Assembly (NCBI GenBank): GCA_003640385.1
Contig: RCAB01000276.1
Span: 21,565 to 85,564 of the forward strand
Direction: 5' to 3'
DNA length: 64,000 bases
Source: Setaria digitata
Lineage: Eukaryota; Nematoda; Chromadorea; Rhabditida; Setariidae
A program made the translations under genes and the position numbers. Numbering within the stretch: the stretch's first letter is position 1; each line of letters starts with the position of its first letter. Of this stretch, positions 27,201 to 39,113 are shown in pieces. The notes under the pieces are model-generated. The model was given only the letters and a program-made list of their open reading frames with translations. It was not told the origin of the DNA and did not search any database.

Positions 27201-30045
27201 ATGAAATTTGGTATGGTGCCTGCCTGCCTATTAATGAATATCAGCATTGAAAAAAAATGTTCCATCGTGGAGCAGTTTGATTCACAGTATCATTGTAAAC
27301 ATTTTTTTTCCGGTTGGAAGAAAAGAATTCTTGCTTTTTCCTTTTATTTCTTCTAGTAGTTAGTTCTTCGTTCTGCTTTTATCATAGAAGCAACAGAAGG
27401 AATTCAATGGATAAATAAGCTTATCCATTTTATTATCATAAGGAATATGAGATTTTCATTATTGATACTTTAATCAGGAAATAATGAAGTGAGGAAGGGA
27501 GGATTAAAACTTGGAATGATTTCTTCGAAGTGTAATCTTGCGAAGTTGATATAAAAATTTTGTACAAAATGAATGTAAATAGCATCTCCTCCTGGACAGA
27601 ATAATATTCCAAACATATCATCATGAAATGATAGATTGAGTTTAAAATTATTTCATGTTATTTGCTAATAAGATGGTGGTTGATATCAATTCTTTTACGA
27701 TTTACAGGAGTTAATATTCCCGTCACATGCTATAAAGCCATTTTATTCGTCCGTTCTACATATCAAAAGTACGGAATTACAATTTTCGGATGTAATGATG
27801 GAAGTAGCAAAGAAGTACAGGTCAAAAGAAGTTTCCATTGGTTCATATCCGGTTATAAGCAATCAGTAAGTATTGATTTCTAAAATAAAGATATTACTAT
27901 CGGATATAGTATGAGCGCTATTACCATTAGCAGTTTAACTTAATGATTGGTATTAAGGCTAACAAGGTAGATGATAGCTTTCATATTCTAATTAGATGGA
28001 AAATTAGTTCGGACGTATTATATTGAATTTGCATAACTTATATTACATTTAATTTCTTTTATAGATATTATAAGACGAAATTAGTTGTTGAAAGTGAATG
28101 GGCTGATACTGGAGAGGCGGTTGTAAAGGATTTGAAATCATCTTTAAAAGGTAGGTTATCGTTTATTGTTTCTTATTGTAATTATTGAATAAGTTGAAAT
28201 GTAGAGAGAATGTTGAGCTGGTTGCCTTCTGGATGCCAGCATTTTGAACACATGTTTAATTCTTTTATAGTTCTTGTTCAATATTCACCGGTTGTTTAGA
28301 TCAGGTGATATACTTTGATGAGCATCCGTGGGTGGATACAGTGCAAAAGTTTAGTGCTTTTCGGGAAAGAGAATTGGCTGAAGGTTTGGATGATTTTGTG
28401 GGTCGATTGGATGATGCAATGAAATGTGTCGACGAAATAATTTCCCACAACGAGTTAGTAAATTCTGTCGTTGGAACTGTAGAAGAAATAGCGTAAATTT
28501 AAGGCAGCCTTATGTTTCATCCCATTAAAATAACTTAAGATTTATCGGACAAAATCAAAAATTTCTATTAAAATATATCATCAAGCAGTGGTAATGTAAT
28601 AATGAAACTATCTATAGATTGGACAATATAGCAATATCATTTAATGGTGGTAAAGATTGTACCGTTGTTTTGCATCTTCTTCGAATTGCTATCGACAAGT
28701 GAGCTTTTCTTAAACAGAAAAGTTTTTTTCTTTTTTTACTATACTAAGCCATTAACTATTTGATCAAGTGATGGATGCAAAAAGATGATTTAATAGATAA
28801 CGTTGTAAGCCTCTTCAAGGGGAACTGTGCATGCTTTCTGATTTGCAGCTGTGAATGTTACTTGAAAGTTCTGGTGCACTAAACGACCGGACATGCGAAT
28901 TGACATAAATTGCAGGAAATATGGACCAGGGCGGACAATACTGGGTTTTCATATAGTATGTGGTGATAGCTTCCCAGAAGTAAATCAGTTTATTATCGAC
29001 ACCACCAAACGGTTCGTTAATATCAATTTGGATGGCATAAATATATCTTAACAAAAGCTCTAGTATGTAATTTGAAATGCGATAGCTGTTTGGTTTTTTA
29101 ACACTTTTTTAATAGAAAAACTATTTTATCAAAGTGTCTAGGTGCTAGTCTTTTGATTAGAGTAGCTGTGATAAGTTGTTGAAAATGTATGCAATAATAC
29201 GGGAATGTGAAATTCCAGGTACAATATTATAGTGCTGGAAACCTCAGGTCCGGTAAGAGCAGGTCTCGTACAGTTGAGAGATATGAGGCCAAAAATAAAA
29301 TGCATATTTATGGGTAGCCGAGCTACCGATCCAAGCGTGTCATCCATGAAATCCAAATGTCAGGTGACAGATGCCGACTGGCCTAGTTTCTTGAGGTTAA
29401 TACTTTTGGTTTATTATTCGCAGCAATACCCGTTTACTATATCTAACTATGACACGTATGATAGTTCTTATTTGTGGCTATGCGTTAGACTCTATTTCTG
29501 CAGGAATTCGTAGCAGTCATAGATAGATTATGAAAATGCAAGATTCGGAAATTTATAAATAATTTAGTGGTTGTCTAGACATGTTAGCAAGTTTTTGATC
29601 ACAGTCACACAAAGGGAAAGGTTGAATATTTTAAAATAAATCTGCTAAAAATTCAACAGTATTCAGTTGTGTAATTAAAACAGCTACATTGTGGTACAGC
29701 AAATAAACAATGATCACAGCTTATTGAGTAATCATTAGATTTTGGCAGATTTTCTAAATGGTGTTTTTGAATTATTGATGAACAAAAAAAGAAAGTAAAT
29801 AAAAACTGTTTTGCAGAGTTTGTCCGATTTTGGACTGGAGCTACAATGATGTTTGGCGTGCTCTACGTGGTATCTGTATACCATATTGCCCTCTGTATGA
29901 CCTAGGCTATACATCTCTTGGAGGACGTGATACAACTCGTAAAAATGATGCATTAAAAATTTTGGATGATAATGGTTCAATTGTTGGTTATAAACCTGCA
30001 TATATGTTAGGAGCTGATAAATTGGAACGTACAGGAAGAAGCTAA
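23657..30045 (+). CDS. flad-1: FAD synthase (FMN adenylyltransferase), MoCF plus PAPS-reductase domains
   Basis: Transfers AMP from ATP to FMN to make FAD. Exons: 23657-23804, 24802-24896, 25659-25782, 26047-26168, 26325-26447, about 27708-27866, about 28066-28151, about 28303-28460, about 28619-28700, about 28917-29013, about 29219-29396 and about 29818-30045. The N-terminal half is a molybdopterin-binding (MoaB/Mog-like) domain opening with [13 protein letters not shown] and holding [11 protein letters not shown] and YAFPGIPKF. The C-terminal half is the PAPS-reductase-like synthase domain: [10 protein letters not shown] (the ATP-binding loop), [36 protein letters not shown] and YKPAYML. 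Both halves match the animal fusion protein. The first about 50 residues, with [10 protein letters not shown], could be a mitochondrial presequence; a second Met at about residue 18 would drop it. Introns are long, one over 1 kb. Confidence 0.95.
24188..24231. repeat. T35-G9 homopolymer junction
   Basis: Thirty-five T followed directly by nine G inside the first intron of the FAD synthase gene. G runs are otherwise rare in this AT-rich window. Confidence 0.9.
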
Positions 30046-33000
30046 GCAAATAAATTTTGTTTAGAATTTAACAGTATTTAAGTTTCTTAACATTTTCCAG
30101 CTAGCAAACTTTCTGACTATAAATGTAACTTATTTACCAATCATTTTTAGATTTTGACATGCCTTCAAATTGTTGATGCTCATTTAAACTTCCTATCACA
30201 TTTGTACTAATAAAGTAACATTTGTGTCCAAGATACAGAGAAAATCTCAAGTAACACACGACAAATGTCATAGATGATTGAGTCGACCTAGATTTTGGTA
30301 GCTGTGAGTGTTTTTTCTTTAAAATTCAATCCTGCAATGTACATATTAAAATAATATTAATCCCTTCATTTATTAACAATAGGTTAATCACAGGTGGCAC
30401 ATAACCAGTGCTGTCTCTCCTCTTTACGTAAATATTAATTAATTATAATTTTATAATTCATTGTGTTATTTGTTAAACCGATCTATTTATATCAACTAAT
30501 TAATTTGTGCGCTTACCGTCACTGCACTTGACTCCTCCACCTCCTATCAACTTTCCAAATCCATCTCATCTGTTCGAAACGTTTAATGGTCATTCAGTTA
30601 TTTACAAATATAGGTGGAAATATTGACTAAAGAGTGATTTTTGAATTTTTCAACATTAAAAGTGCATGGCAAATATTGATATTATTGCATATGCTCAAGA
30701 ATATGATAAATGACTGGACTGTTAAAATGTTAAGGCTCATAGATAGAAGATATGAGTTAGACTGAGCTAACGTAGATGCGAAAGTTGAAATACTATAAAT
30801 ACGTGTTATGACGTGGTCAAACGTGAGACTTTTGTTAATTTTATTGCAATCATCAGGGAATTTCTTGGTTTTGCCAGAAATAGAACTAGTAGTTAATCAC
30901 TGATTTCTTATTTTAATGTCTAAAGCAACTATATTCTACTCTCTTGCTCTGCTTACACTGCTATCAAATAATTAGCATAAAAAAAAAAAAGAAAAAAAAA
31001 AAAGGATCGATAACTCGTGACTATATACATTACGTAGACTATAATTAAACAAAATTACAGATAGAAGTGGCGAGAATTGAATATATCTGAAATTGCTATT
31101 TCAAATTGTGAGTCACTTTAAAATGCTTTCAAGTTTTGTTTGACTAAAATTTGTCCACTGAAATTAGAACATCATTCCTAGTGACACTTGTTACCAACTT
31201 AAAAGGTCAACTAATTCATTTTTTACAAAAAAAAAAAGTACCGATTTTATTGGATGATAACAGAATTTTTGGACACAGATTTTGCACCGACATTAAAAGT
31301 ATCAGTGTATAAAGGCTTCATTTCCTCACTGAATTTGCACCGTTCGAATTATTATTATGTCAATTTCTCTTTTCATCTAATAAATCAGAATCTAATGAGT
31401 AGAAAAACGAAAAGAAATCATTCCTAGAACATAACTCGGCTAAATTTCTATATATACGATTGGTCAGCATTTCCGATTTTCAATTACGTACAGCTGTTTA
31501 GATAATTCCGTCTAATTTTGCTACCACTGAAAACGACAATTAAAATTTCAAAAGTCCTGCTGTTAAATGATAAAATAAAGATAACATGTGCTGTAGGAAT
31601 AACAAAATATATATAAAAACATACTTCGGTGAAAAAGAAAAGATTGATCATTTAAAATAGAAGGAAACAAAGTGGAAAATCCAGAATGTTTAGATGAGAA
31701 TAGAGATATGATGATATCGTTGATGTCAGATATGGCGATCCTAATTTTGCTTTCGAATGATGCATGTGAAGAAGATTGTTTCGAGGATTTACTTACAGAA
31801 CAATGATCCAATTCAATTCCAATCTCATTTTGGTAATTAAGCAGATTAATTTGAATCTAAATTATCAAATTATCAATTTTCAATTTTTTGTTCATAAAAA
31901 TGCTATAAGCAATGATGTTATCTCTTTACACCATTCCAGAAGGCCATTTTTTTCTTTTTTTTTATTTGCAAATTGAATTTATAGCGTAAGTTATGAATCT
32001 TAGAAAATTTCGAATCAATTAAAGCTAAGAATGCACATGTAATTAATTACTTATGGCCTAACGCATTCAATTTGCTCTAGTGTAGTAAAAATGAACTAAT
32101 CGGACAATATTTACTAAACTGCTACAGACAGCATTATTTCGTTGCATATCTAAGATTGGAATAGATGTAATCGAACTCTAACATAAATTTCACTTTCAAT
32201 CAGATGCTTCCGAAGGATTCGAACTGAACTCTATTCATTGCAATCTATGAATATTTCTTATAACATCGATGAGAATGGTGTTCGGATCGAATGGTACAAG
32301 TGATCAAGGAAGAAATGAAAATGATATTAGCTGAACCAGCATCTCAAGAACAGAACCATCTAAGATGTATTCAAAAATTTCAATCTTTATATTTTAAAGA
32401 TGTCATTGGTATTGTCGAATAAATCCTTCCATCTTTCTGTTTTACCATTTCACAAATATTACACATCCACAAACAATGATAACATCAAAATGAAACTTTT
32501 CAGCGATATCGAAGCTCCCACATGTATGCTACGATTACTTCCATTCAGATGATTGATTAAATGCCCAAAAACATATTCTGAATCACTTTACTCACTACTT
32601 TCTTTATTACTAATAAGGAAATCTGATCAAAGGTGAGAAAAGAAATCAGTCTGATTGGAATAATAAGCTTAATGCAGGGAAAAGAAATTCATCCTTAAAA
32701 AATAGATATATTTACTGCCTGAATAACTACTATCCTGGTTGATATAATAACACAGCTGATAATAAAAAATGTAATAAGTGGATATAATAACAAATAAAAA
32801 TAATATATAATAATGAGTATAAAAATTTCACACTCAGAAAAAAAACGTTCAAGATAATGGCCTTGGAACAACTTTTTTCAACAACTTAATAGCCTATTAA
32901 ATAATATTAGCTTACATCTCTAATTTGCAATTAAAGAAAACATTAATTAGAGTGAGTACCAACTAAGTATTCAGCAATATATGAAGCTATAAATATGAAC

Positions 33001-33905
33001 AAATGCAATATGATACGACAAATATGAAGATAAAAATAACAGATATTAGTTATAAACTATTTAGCAGCAAAAAATGAATCAAACGAAAGATAACGATCAC
33101 ACTTTTTTGAATTGCAAACGCTGTCGAAACATTTATTTCTTTCGATTTATTTCTGTCATTTTCTCCTTAAATTTTCAATCTTGAATTCAGTGAATCGATA
33201 TAAAATGATGTACTTTTACTATGAAAGGCCTATTGATATTAACAATATGAACTGTAATTTGAATGATCAATAACTCTAGAAAAATTTCACTAGTGGATCT
33301 ACAGTTTCGAGGCAACATAGCAAAGCTGTGAATGATACCGATTCCGATATTACCACACAAAGGCAACAGTAAAGAAGCTGAATGAAATGCCTGAGAGGAT
33401 GAAGTTCATTTCTAATGCGATTAATATTAGATTATTTTTCAAAACTGTATAAATATGATTTCACCAAGTCAGGAATATCCAAATTAAAAGCCGTCCGACA
33501 AGCTTAATTGCTTTTGGTAAAAAAAAAAAAAAATCTGATTAACTTGCACAAAGCTTACAGCCATAAATTCAACAGCTCAACTTACATGCAAAAATCTTAA
33601 AACAAAGAAAAGTTTATGCGTCTATTAAAATGTTAAAACCATAATCAGGTGAATGCAACTCTAAAATCTATCTAACATAGTCCGGTGTTTCTTCACTTAT
33701 TTCTTTATTGATGTCTTTCTGAACGATCGGAAAACACTTGGTAAAACACTAGCTACGAGTTCCAAACTATTCTCTTATTGACATTTTTGCAAAACTTCAT
33801 CCTCCCAAGCCTCAACATTTCATTACTTCTATAAATTATTAATAAGTCATATTATTATTCCAATTTACGAATGCAAAAATGAAACTCACAAAATTAACTC
33901 GATCA
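30046..33905. other. Large gene-free interval between convergent genes
   Basis: About 3.9 kb between the 3' end of the FAD synthase gene and the 3' end of the minus-strand genes. I found no exon with convincing coding content on either strand. It is AT-rich and holds 3'UTRs; A runs occur near 30980, 31227 and 33521. Confidence 0.6.
30049..30054 (+). terminator. AATAAA just after the FAD synthase stop codon
   Basis: The hexamer begins 4 nt after the stop. A second AATAAA at 30209-30214 is at a more usual distance and may be the one used. Confidence 0.35.
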
Positions 33906-34250
33906 TTAGTGCAACGCATTTCTTCGTTTCTCTTCGGCCGTAACCTTTTCCACCAGTTCCGCATGACTTACTTTTTGGCGCTTTGTTGATAACTCTCTCA
34001 TAAATTCATGAAATTCCCGGTTATCTCTTTCCGGTTCTTCCACCATCCATTTCTCGGTCTGAAACATATTCCACTTGAGACAGTTTCATCTCAAGCTAAT
34101 TAATGTAACACATGTGAATATGACACATAAGGTAAAACTAACAAATCGATCCACAACATGCGGTAGGCTGTAATACCAATAGCAGAAAACTGGCGTTCCG
34201 GAAACAGCAGCAAACATAGCCGTGTAATGTTTCCAATTTAATGACGGCAT
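33906..34250 (-). CDS. Small single-pass membrane protein, function unknown
   Basis: Two exons, 34143-34250 and 33906-34058, join in phase to give 86 residues from the ATG at 34250. The N-terminal third is hydrophobic and aromatic (MFAAVSGTPVFCYWYYSL), probably one membrane segment. The rest is charged and helical (EEPERDNREFHEFMREL ... VEKVTAEEKRRNALH), like the soluble tail of a small mitochondrial inner-membrane subunit. I do not recognise the family. TTATAG precedes the exon by 13 nt and could be a splice acceptor, either for trans-splicing (a downstream operon gene after the RNF14-like gene) or for cis-splicing to a small exon at about 34363-34399. In the second case the frame could continue from that exon, so the true N-terminus is uncertain. 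Confidence 0.45.
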
Positions 34251-34388
34251 TAGGCTAACATTAGATGTTTCTTCCTATAACAATTAAAAACTAGCAGGTA
34301 CATCATAAATTAACGTTAACAATACGACTCATCCGGAGGACATCCACAGAAAAAGCTAACCTTCACTGCTTCTGCGTTAACCTGGATC

Positions 34389-37300
34389 TCAATAAAAACC
34401 TAGCAAATATAAACTTAAAAGGTTTAACATCATAATTGATAACCAATGAAGTAGCGCCATGCGAATGATTTGTCGCGCATAATGAGGTTAGTCAACCTGA
34501 TAACGACTAGCCCATATTTCAAATTTATGAAAGAAGGTTTCACATTACAAGAACAAAACCATTCCCACCAATGAGAGTTTTTGGAATTTACTAGAAGGTC
34601 ATCATGTCAAGTTATTTACCTAAAGTGCAATATCACTTTTCCTGCAGCATATTAATCTTTTCTAACCTAAATTCCTTCATAAATCCATCAATTTGATATT
34701 CATTTGTATTAGCCTTCGCCGACAATCAATCAGGATCTTATCATATGTTTTTCGACGAGTAACACAATTAATATTATTGAATTGAGCTGTATGATGCTAC
34801 TGAAGATAAAACTTGAATTAAAACCATTGCATGAAAAAAATTCACAGAAAGCGACTCTTTATTTCATAATGAGTGATATAATAAAATACAACATAATTTT
34901 AAATACTATGACAAAATGAGGATAACTACTGCTATAAATTTTCCCACTGACTAAGAAAAATATGTGTCTGATGGACAAGTGTTGTATAATACAAGAAATA
35001 TATAATAATTTCATAGTCATAAAACAGATTTATTTGCAAGGCTAATAAGTGAATAGTAGAGAATATCAATTCCAGATAAGAAACAAGCAATTTTAATAAT
35101 TTTCATCAAATAACCAATGATAAGCACCATTTCTGTTTTCAATGAATTACAGCTTTATAGTAAAAGTGATACAACAGGGCTTATAAAGAATTTCAATAAG
35201 ATAAGTAAGAAATTTACAATCAAACACCTATTTCCAATGAAAGTGGAAAAATTGGCAATGAGGAAGCAGGCAAAAAATCGGGAGCAGAGCAAGAGAAAAT
35301 GCAAAAAAAAAAAAGAAATTAAATAGTTTACAATAGACCCGTTCAATGAAAATAGTTCTACTATGATACACATCTACTACTGATGAAACCGGGCCAGTAA
35401 ACTGAAATAATACAAGTAAGTTTTACTGTAAGTAATCAGTGATGAGTGAAGAAAAAATAGGAAAATAAAGCTTGTAAATCTAGAGACTTTAAAAATAAAC
35501 AAAGAGGACTAGCAGAAAACAATAAAGCATACATTTGGGAACCAATATATGAATGCTTCTCTTCAAGAGACTTCTGCGATGCAAAAAAAATTATTTTTTA
35601 ATCAGTATTTTAATACTTTAAACCTTATCTTTAATGTTGCCATCAGCAAGTAGCCATTTATATATCTGAAAATACACCAGCACTGACAGCATTTTCTAGA
35701 TTTTGGAATACTCCTGATACCTGCCTCCACATAGATGCATTATTTCTAAACCTTAAATTTATAAATAAGAATCCTCACCTTGAAATTCAAATAAAAGATT
35801 GACGCAGTTGTTTGGACCAGGCTCAGTAAAATGAGCGTATGGATCTTTTTTATTTAATACAGCACCACAAAGCCAACAAAAATAATTTCCACATTTAGTG
35901 CATGTCATTTTATTGCACCCATCGTTCTTCTAAAAAAAAGAATGTAATTAAATGCTTTTAAATAGGCACATTGGAAGAATAACATGCATGTGAAAATGAT
36001 AATGATCAAACACGCGCAATAAGATGTGTAACCAACATCACAGTGAATTTTATCCGATTACATATAAGCATAGTACAGCAAACGCATTCCCTTCACAGAG
36101 ACTTCACTCATATTCATATAAGGTAAGCCAATTCGTCCATTACACTTCATTAAAGATGCTATGGACATTTAACGATTACTTCATGTCTCCTCTAGTTCAG
36201 TTTGTTCTTCCAAACATTTCTACTGTTAATGAGAACCTAGACTTCCAAAGAATCTAGAAAAAATCACTTCTTGAAAAATTTTTTAAAGAAAGTTCATGCA
36301 AAAATAATCACCTCAATTTTGGCCTGACAGGACGGACAAGGTTTGCTATTAGTTTCGATCCACTGTTCGCTTTTCAGCGTTTCAAGCATTTGATGAAGGT
36401 GTTTCTTTCCGCCATATCTTCTATAAATTTCATCAAGCTGCGAAGCAGTAGCAGTTTCCAGCTGATCCAGCAACTTTAATCGTGACTCTGAAATTCAGAC
36501 GAACTGCTATTAAAAAATGGATATAAAATATGAATAGATGATATGCCAGAAAATGAACAAGGAAAAAAATCTATTTAACTGAATTTGAAAAAAGAGTATT
36601 GCAGCAAATGGACACAAAAACCACCAAAAAATTAGATACCACACTGTTTACCTGAAGTTAAAGAACACGATTCTATGCCATGATATGCTTTTTTACACAG
36701 CACACAAAATGAGTAGTAGCACAATGAACAACTTGCCAAACTGAAATGAAATAGCTTTTTCAACATATGTGTGCATATATCTTTTAGTATAGAATGATAA
36801 AGTCAACAGCGCTTTAAGGCATTCACTGTACGCCCTCATATCCAAAGAGTTTTTTTATCCTTTTCAACAAATCAGACTATTTGCAAAATCGTCAAATATC
36901 ATGATAAAAATTCATTCTTAGCTTAATGAAATATACCGATAAATGTACCTCGAACCTTCACCACCATCAATAATAACAGGAGCCTGGCAGGATATCCTCG
37001 GACATGCAACTACATCAGACATCAAATCTAATGTGCCTTCCAACAAGCGCTGCTCATAAACTTCAAATTCTTTATCAGTGAACACAAGCCGAATTTGTGC
37101 TTGTGTGGCAGGGTTATCACATCCATCATTTAAGCAATCTAGCTGTCGAATCTGGAATAGAATTCTACCTACATTTTATATATAAATGTTTTTAAGTGTA
37201 TCAGACTAGTTTAAGTAAAGTAGCAATGATAAGTATTTAAATTCACTTGGCAATGATAATTACAGAGTAGAAATACCGCATTGTCCTGCAGCTTTTGATG

Positions 37301-39113
37301 ATAATACGCAGAAACGCATTCCGTGCAAAATACGTGCCCACACTGCATAAATCTAATACATTCTTTCCCTCTTTTTGAGGCAAAGCATACCTATAAGACA
37401 ACTACTGATGAGTTATGAAGAGGTATTTTCAACTGAATAATATGAATAAAAAATGGTTTCATTATTCGAACAAATGAATACACTCAAGTTCTTCAAGCAG
37501 TCTTGCCCAAGTTACATCCTATGCTGCGCAGCACAGTGCCAGTAAGTTGGAGTTCAAAAAACTACATATGGTCAAGGAAGTAGTCCAGAAACAATTAAAG
37601 GAATGATTATTATAATTAAGCTATTATACCTTCTCAGCTAAAAGACTGCTTGAAGTAAAAAAAAAAAAAAAATTAATAATTTCACATTATTAATAACACA
37701 GAGGGAACTTTAAAAATATTATAGAAATCAAAATGCTTTACAAGGTTACCTCACAGTCATACCATTCAGCCTCGAAATCATCTTGCGTGGCTTGATCGTC
37801 AAATTCAATAAATGTTTTCAGAAGTTCATCTGACTTTCTTTTTTCCTGAAAATTTAAAAAATGTGAAATTACTAATGCAAAGCTTCTAAAATGTATAATT
37901 GAGATGACAGAAAGAAACTAGAAGCTTACTGCGTCGGTAATGCTTTCCTCCGAAACAATTTCATCTAAATTGATAGACATCTCAGATGACAAAATCTGCA
38001 TAATTTCTTCCTTCAACGACTCAACCCAAGTGAATAAAACCGGCACACCATGGTAAGTCATCCACAAACCAATTAAAATTTTAGTCAGCCGATGTCTCTG
38101 AATAAAGGAATCCGCTATTCCAAGAATGAATCTGATTCAAAAAAAATAATAATAATAATACATAAGTAAAAAAGAAGTAAAACAAGACAAAATAAAGATT
38201 GCTAGTTCTAATGACAAAATAGAAATTAGGATAGCACGGAAAATCTACCCACATAACAGTTTAAGGAAGTAAAATATATACAAATTCAGAAATCGAAATA
38301 ATAATTCAATAATCTTTTATTCATGTAGAAAAATCTTTTCAATGAAAAATACCACTGTTGAATCAAGCCAGCTTGCTTGAAGCGAAAACAATGGCATGGA
38401 ATGCGACGGGTAATCTCGAGGAAATGTGAAACGTAACAATAAAGGTGGCAAATAATTAATGCGAATAATTTTTTCACCTGAAAAATATGATGAAGCGTTC
38501 CTAATTCACAAAATTATTGTATTTCTTCTACCACAATATTTACAGTTCATATAACAGTTTCGTCATTTGCTTCTTTCATTTTGTTCAGAAAAACAAATCT
38601 CTACAACACTTTTTGCTCATGTAAAAAATTATCCTAATATTTTCTATCCATTTAGTAATAAATTACCATTTGGATTGCAATGTACTGCATGAAGACAACA
38701 GTAAGATGGAAAAGTAGACGGAAAGATCTGAAATTCAAACCAGCATGAATAGATATTCCTTTGTCAATTTTCGGTAGTAAAATAGTGATGGAGCCCGTTA
38801 TCAATGAATCATCATTTATCACATGGCTAAAACATTCTGGTATATCAGAATATATACTTTCCAATGCTTGTATTTCATCCAATTGATCCTGAAAGATTTA
38901 ATAATCTGAAATGATTAATTAAGAAATCCAAATACTGCAAATAATAAATGAAATAAAGGTTGATGTTGAAACAATTCGATAATTCAAAATGATTAATTAG
39001 TAAATTTGAATATCGGAAATAAATAAAGAAAATAAAAAGCTCACTTTACGGTTACTGTCATTTGAGTTGTCAAGCGTCAACTTTACAACTTCATCATTCC
39101 GTGCTGTCGACAT
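34389..39113 (-). CDS. RNF14-like RBR E3 ubiquitin ligase (RWD, RING1, IBR, RING2)
   Basis: RING-between-RING ligase that carries ubiquitin on a RING2 cysteine before transfer. Exon 1 is 39045-39113, and the last clear exon is 35779 to about 35933; the others lie near 38689-38889, 38350-38478, 37931-38130, 37752-37846, 37270-37391, 36957-37152, 36660-36741 and 36311-36488. The N-terminus is an RWD domain (DEIQALESIYSD, then YLPPLLLRFTFPRDYPSH). RING1 has CGHVFCTECVSAYYHQKL and RING1-to-IBR has CLNDGCDNPATQ. The IBR segment has CSLCYYSFCVLCKKAYHG. RING2 has CPSCQAKIE then KNDGCNKMTCTKCGNYFCWLCG, in which the Cys of NKMTC is the expected catalytic residue. After FEFQ the exon ends in phase 1; joining to an acceptor at 34400 would add three residues and stop at 34389, which is a guess. 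Vertebrate RNF14 has a short acidic end instead. Everything before that last join is secure. Confidence 0.92.

Noticed and set aside
32195..32240. GTTCGAATCC-like box on the minus strand, suggesting a tRNA
   Set aside because: The flanking bases do not form a T-arm stem and no acceptor, D or anticodon arms can be built around it.
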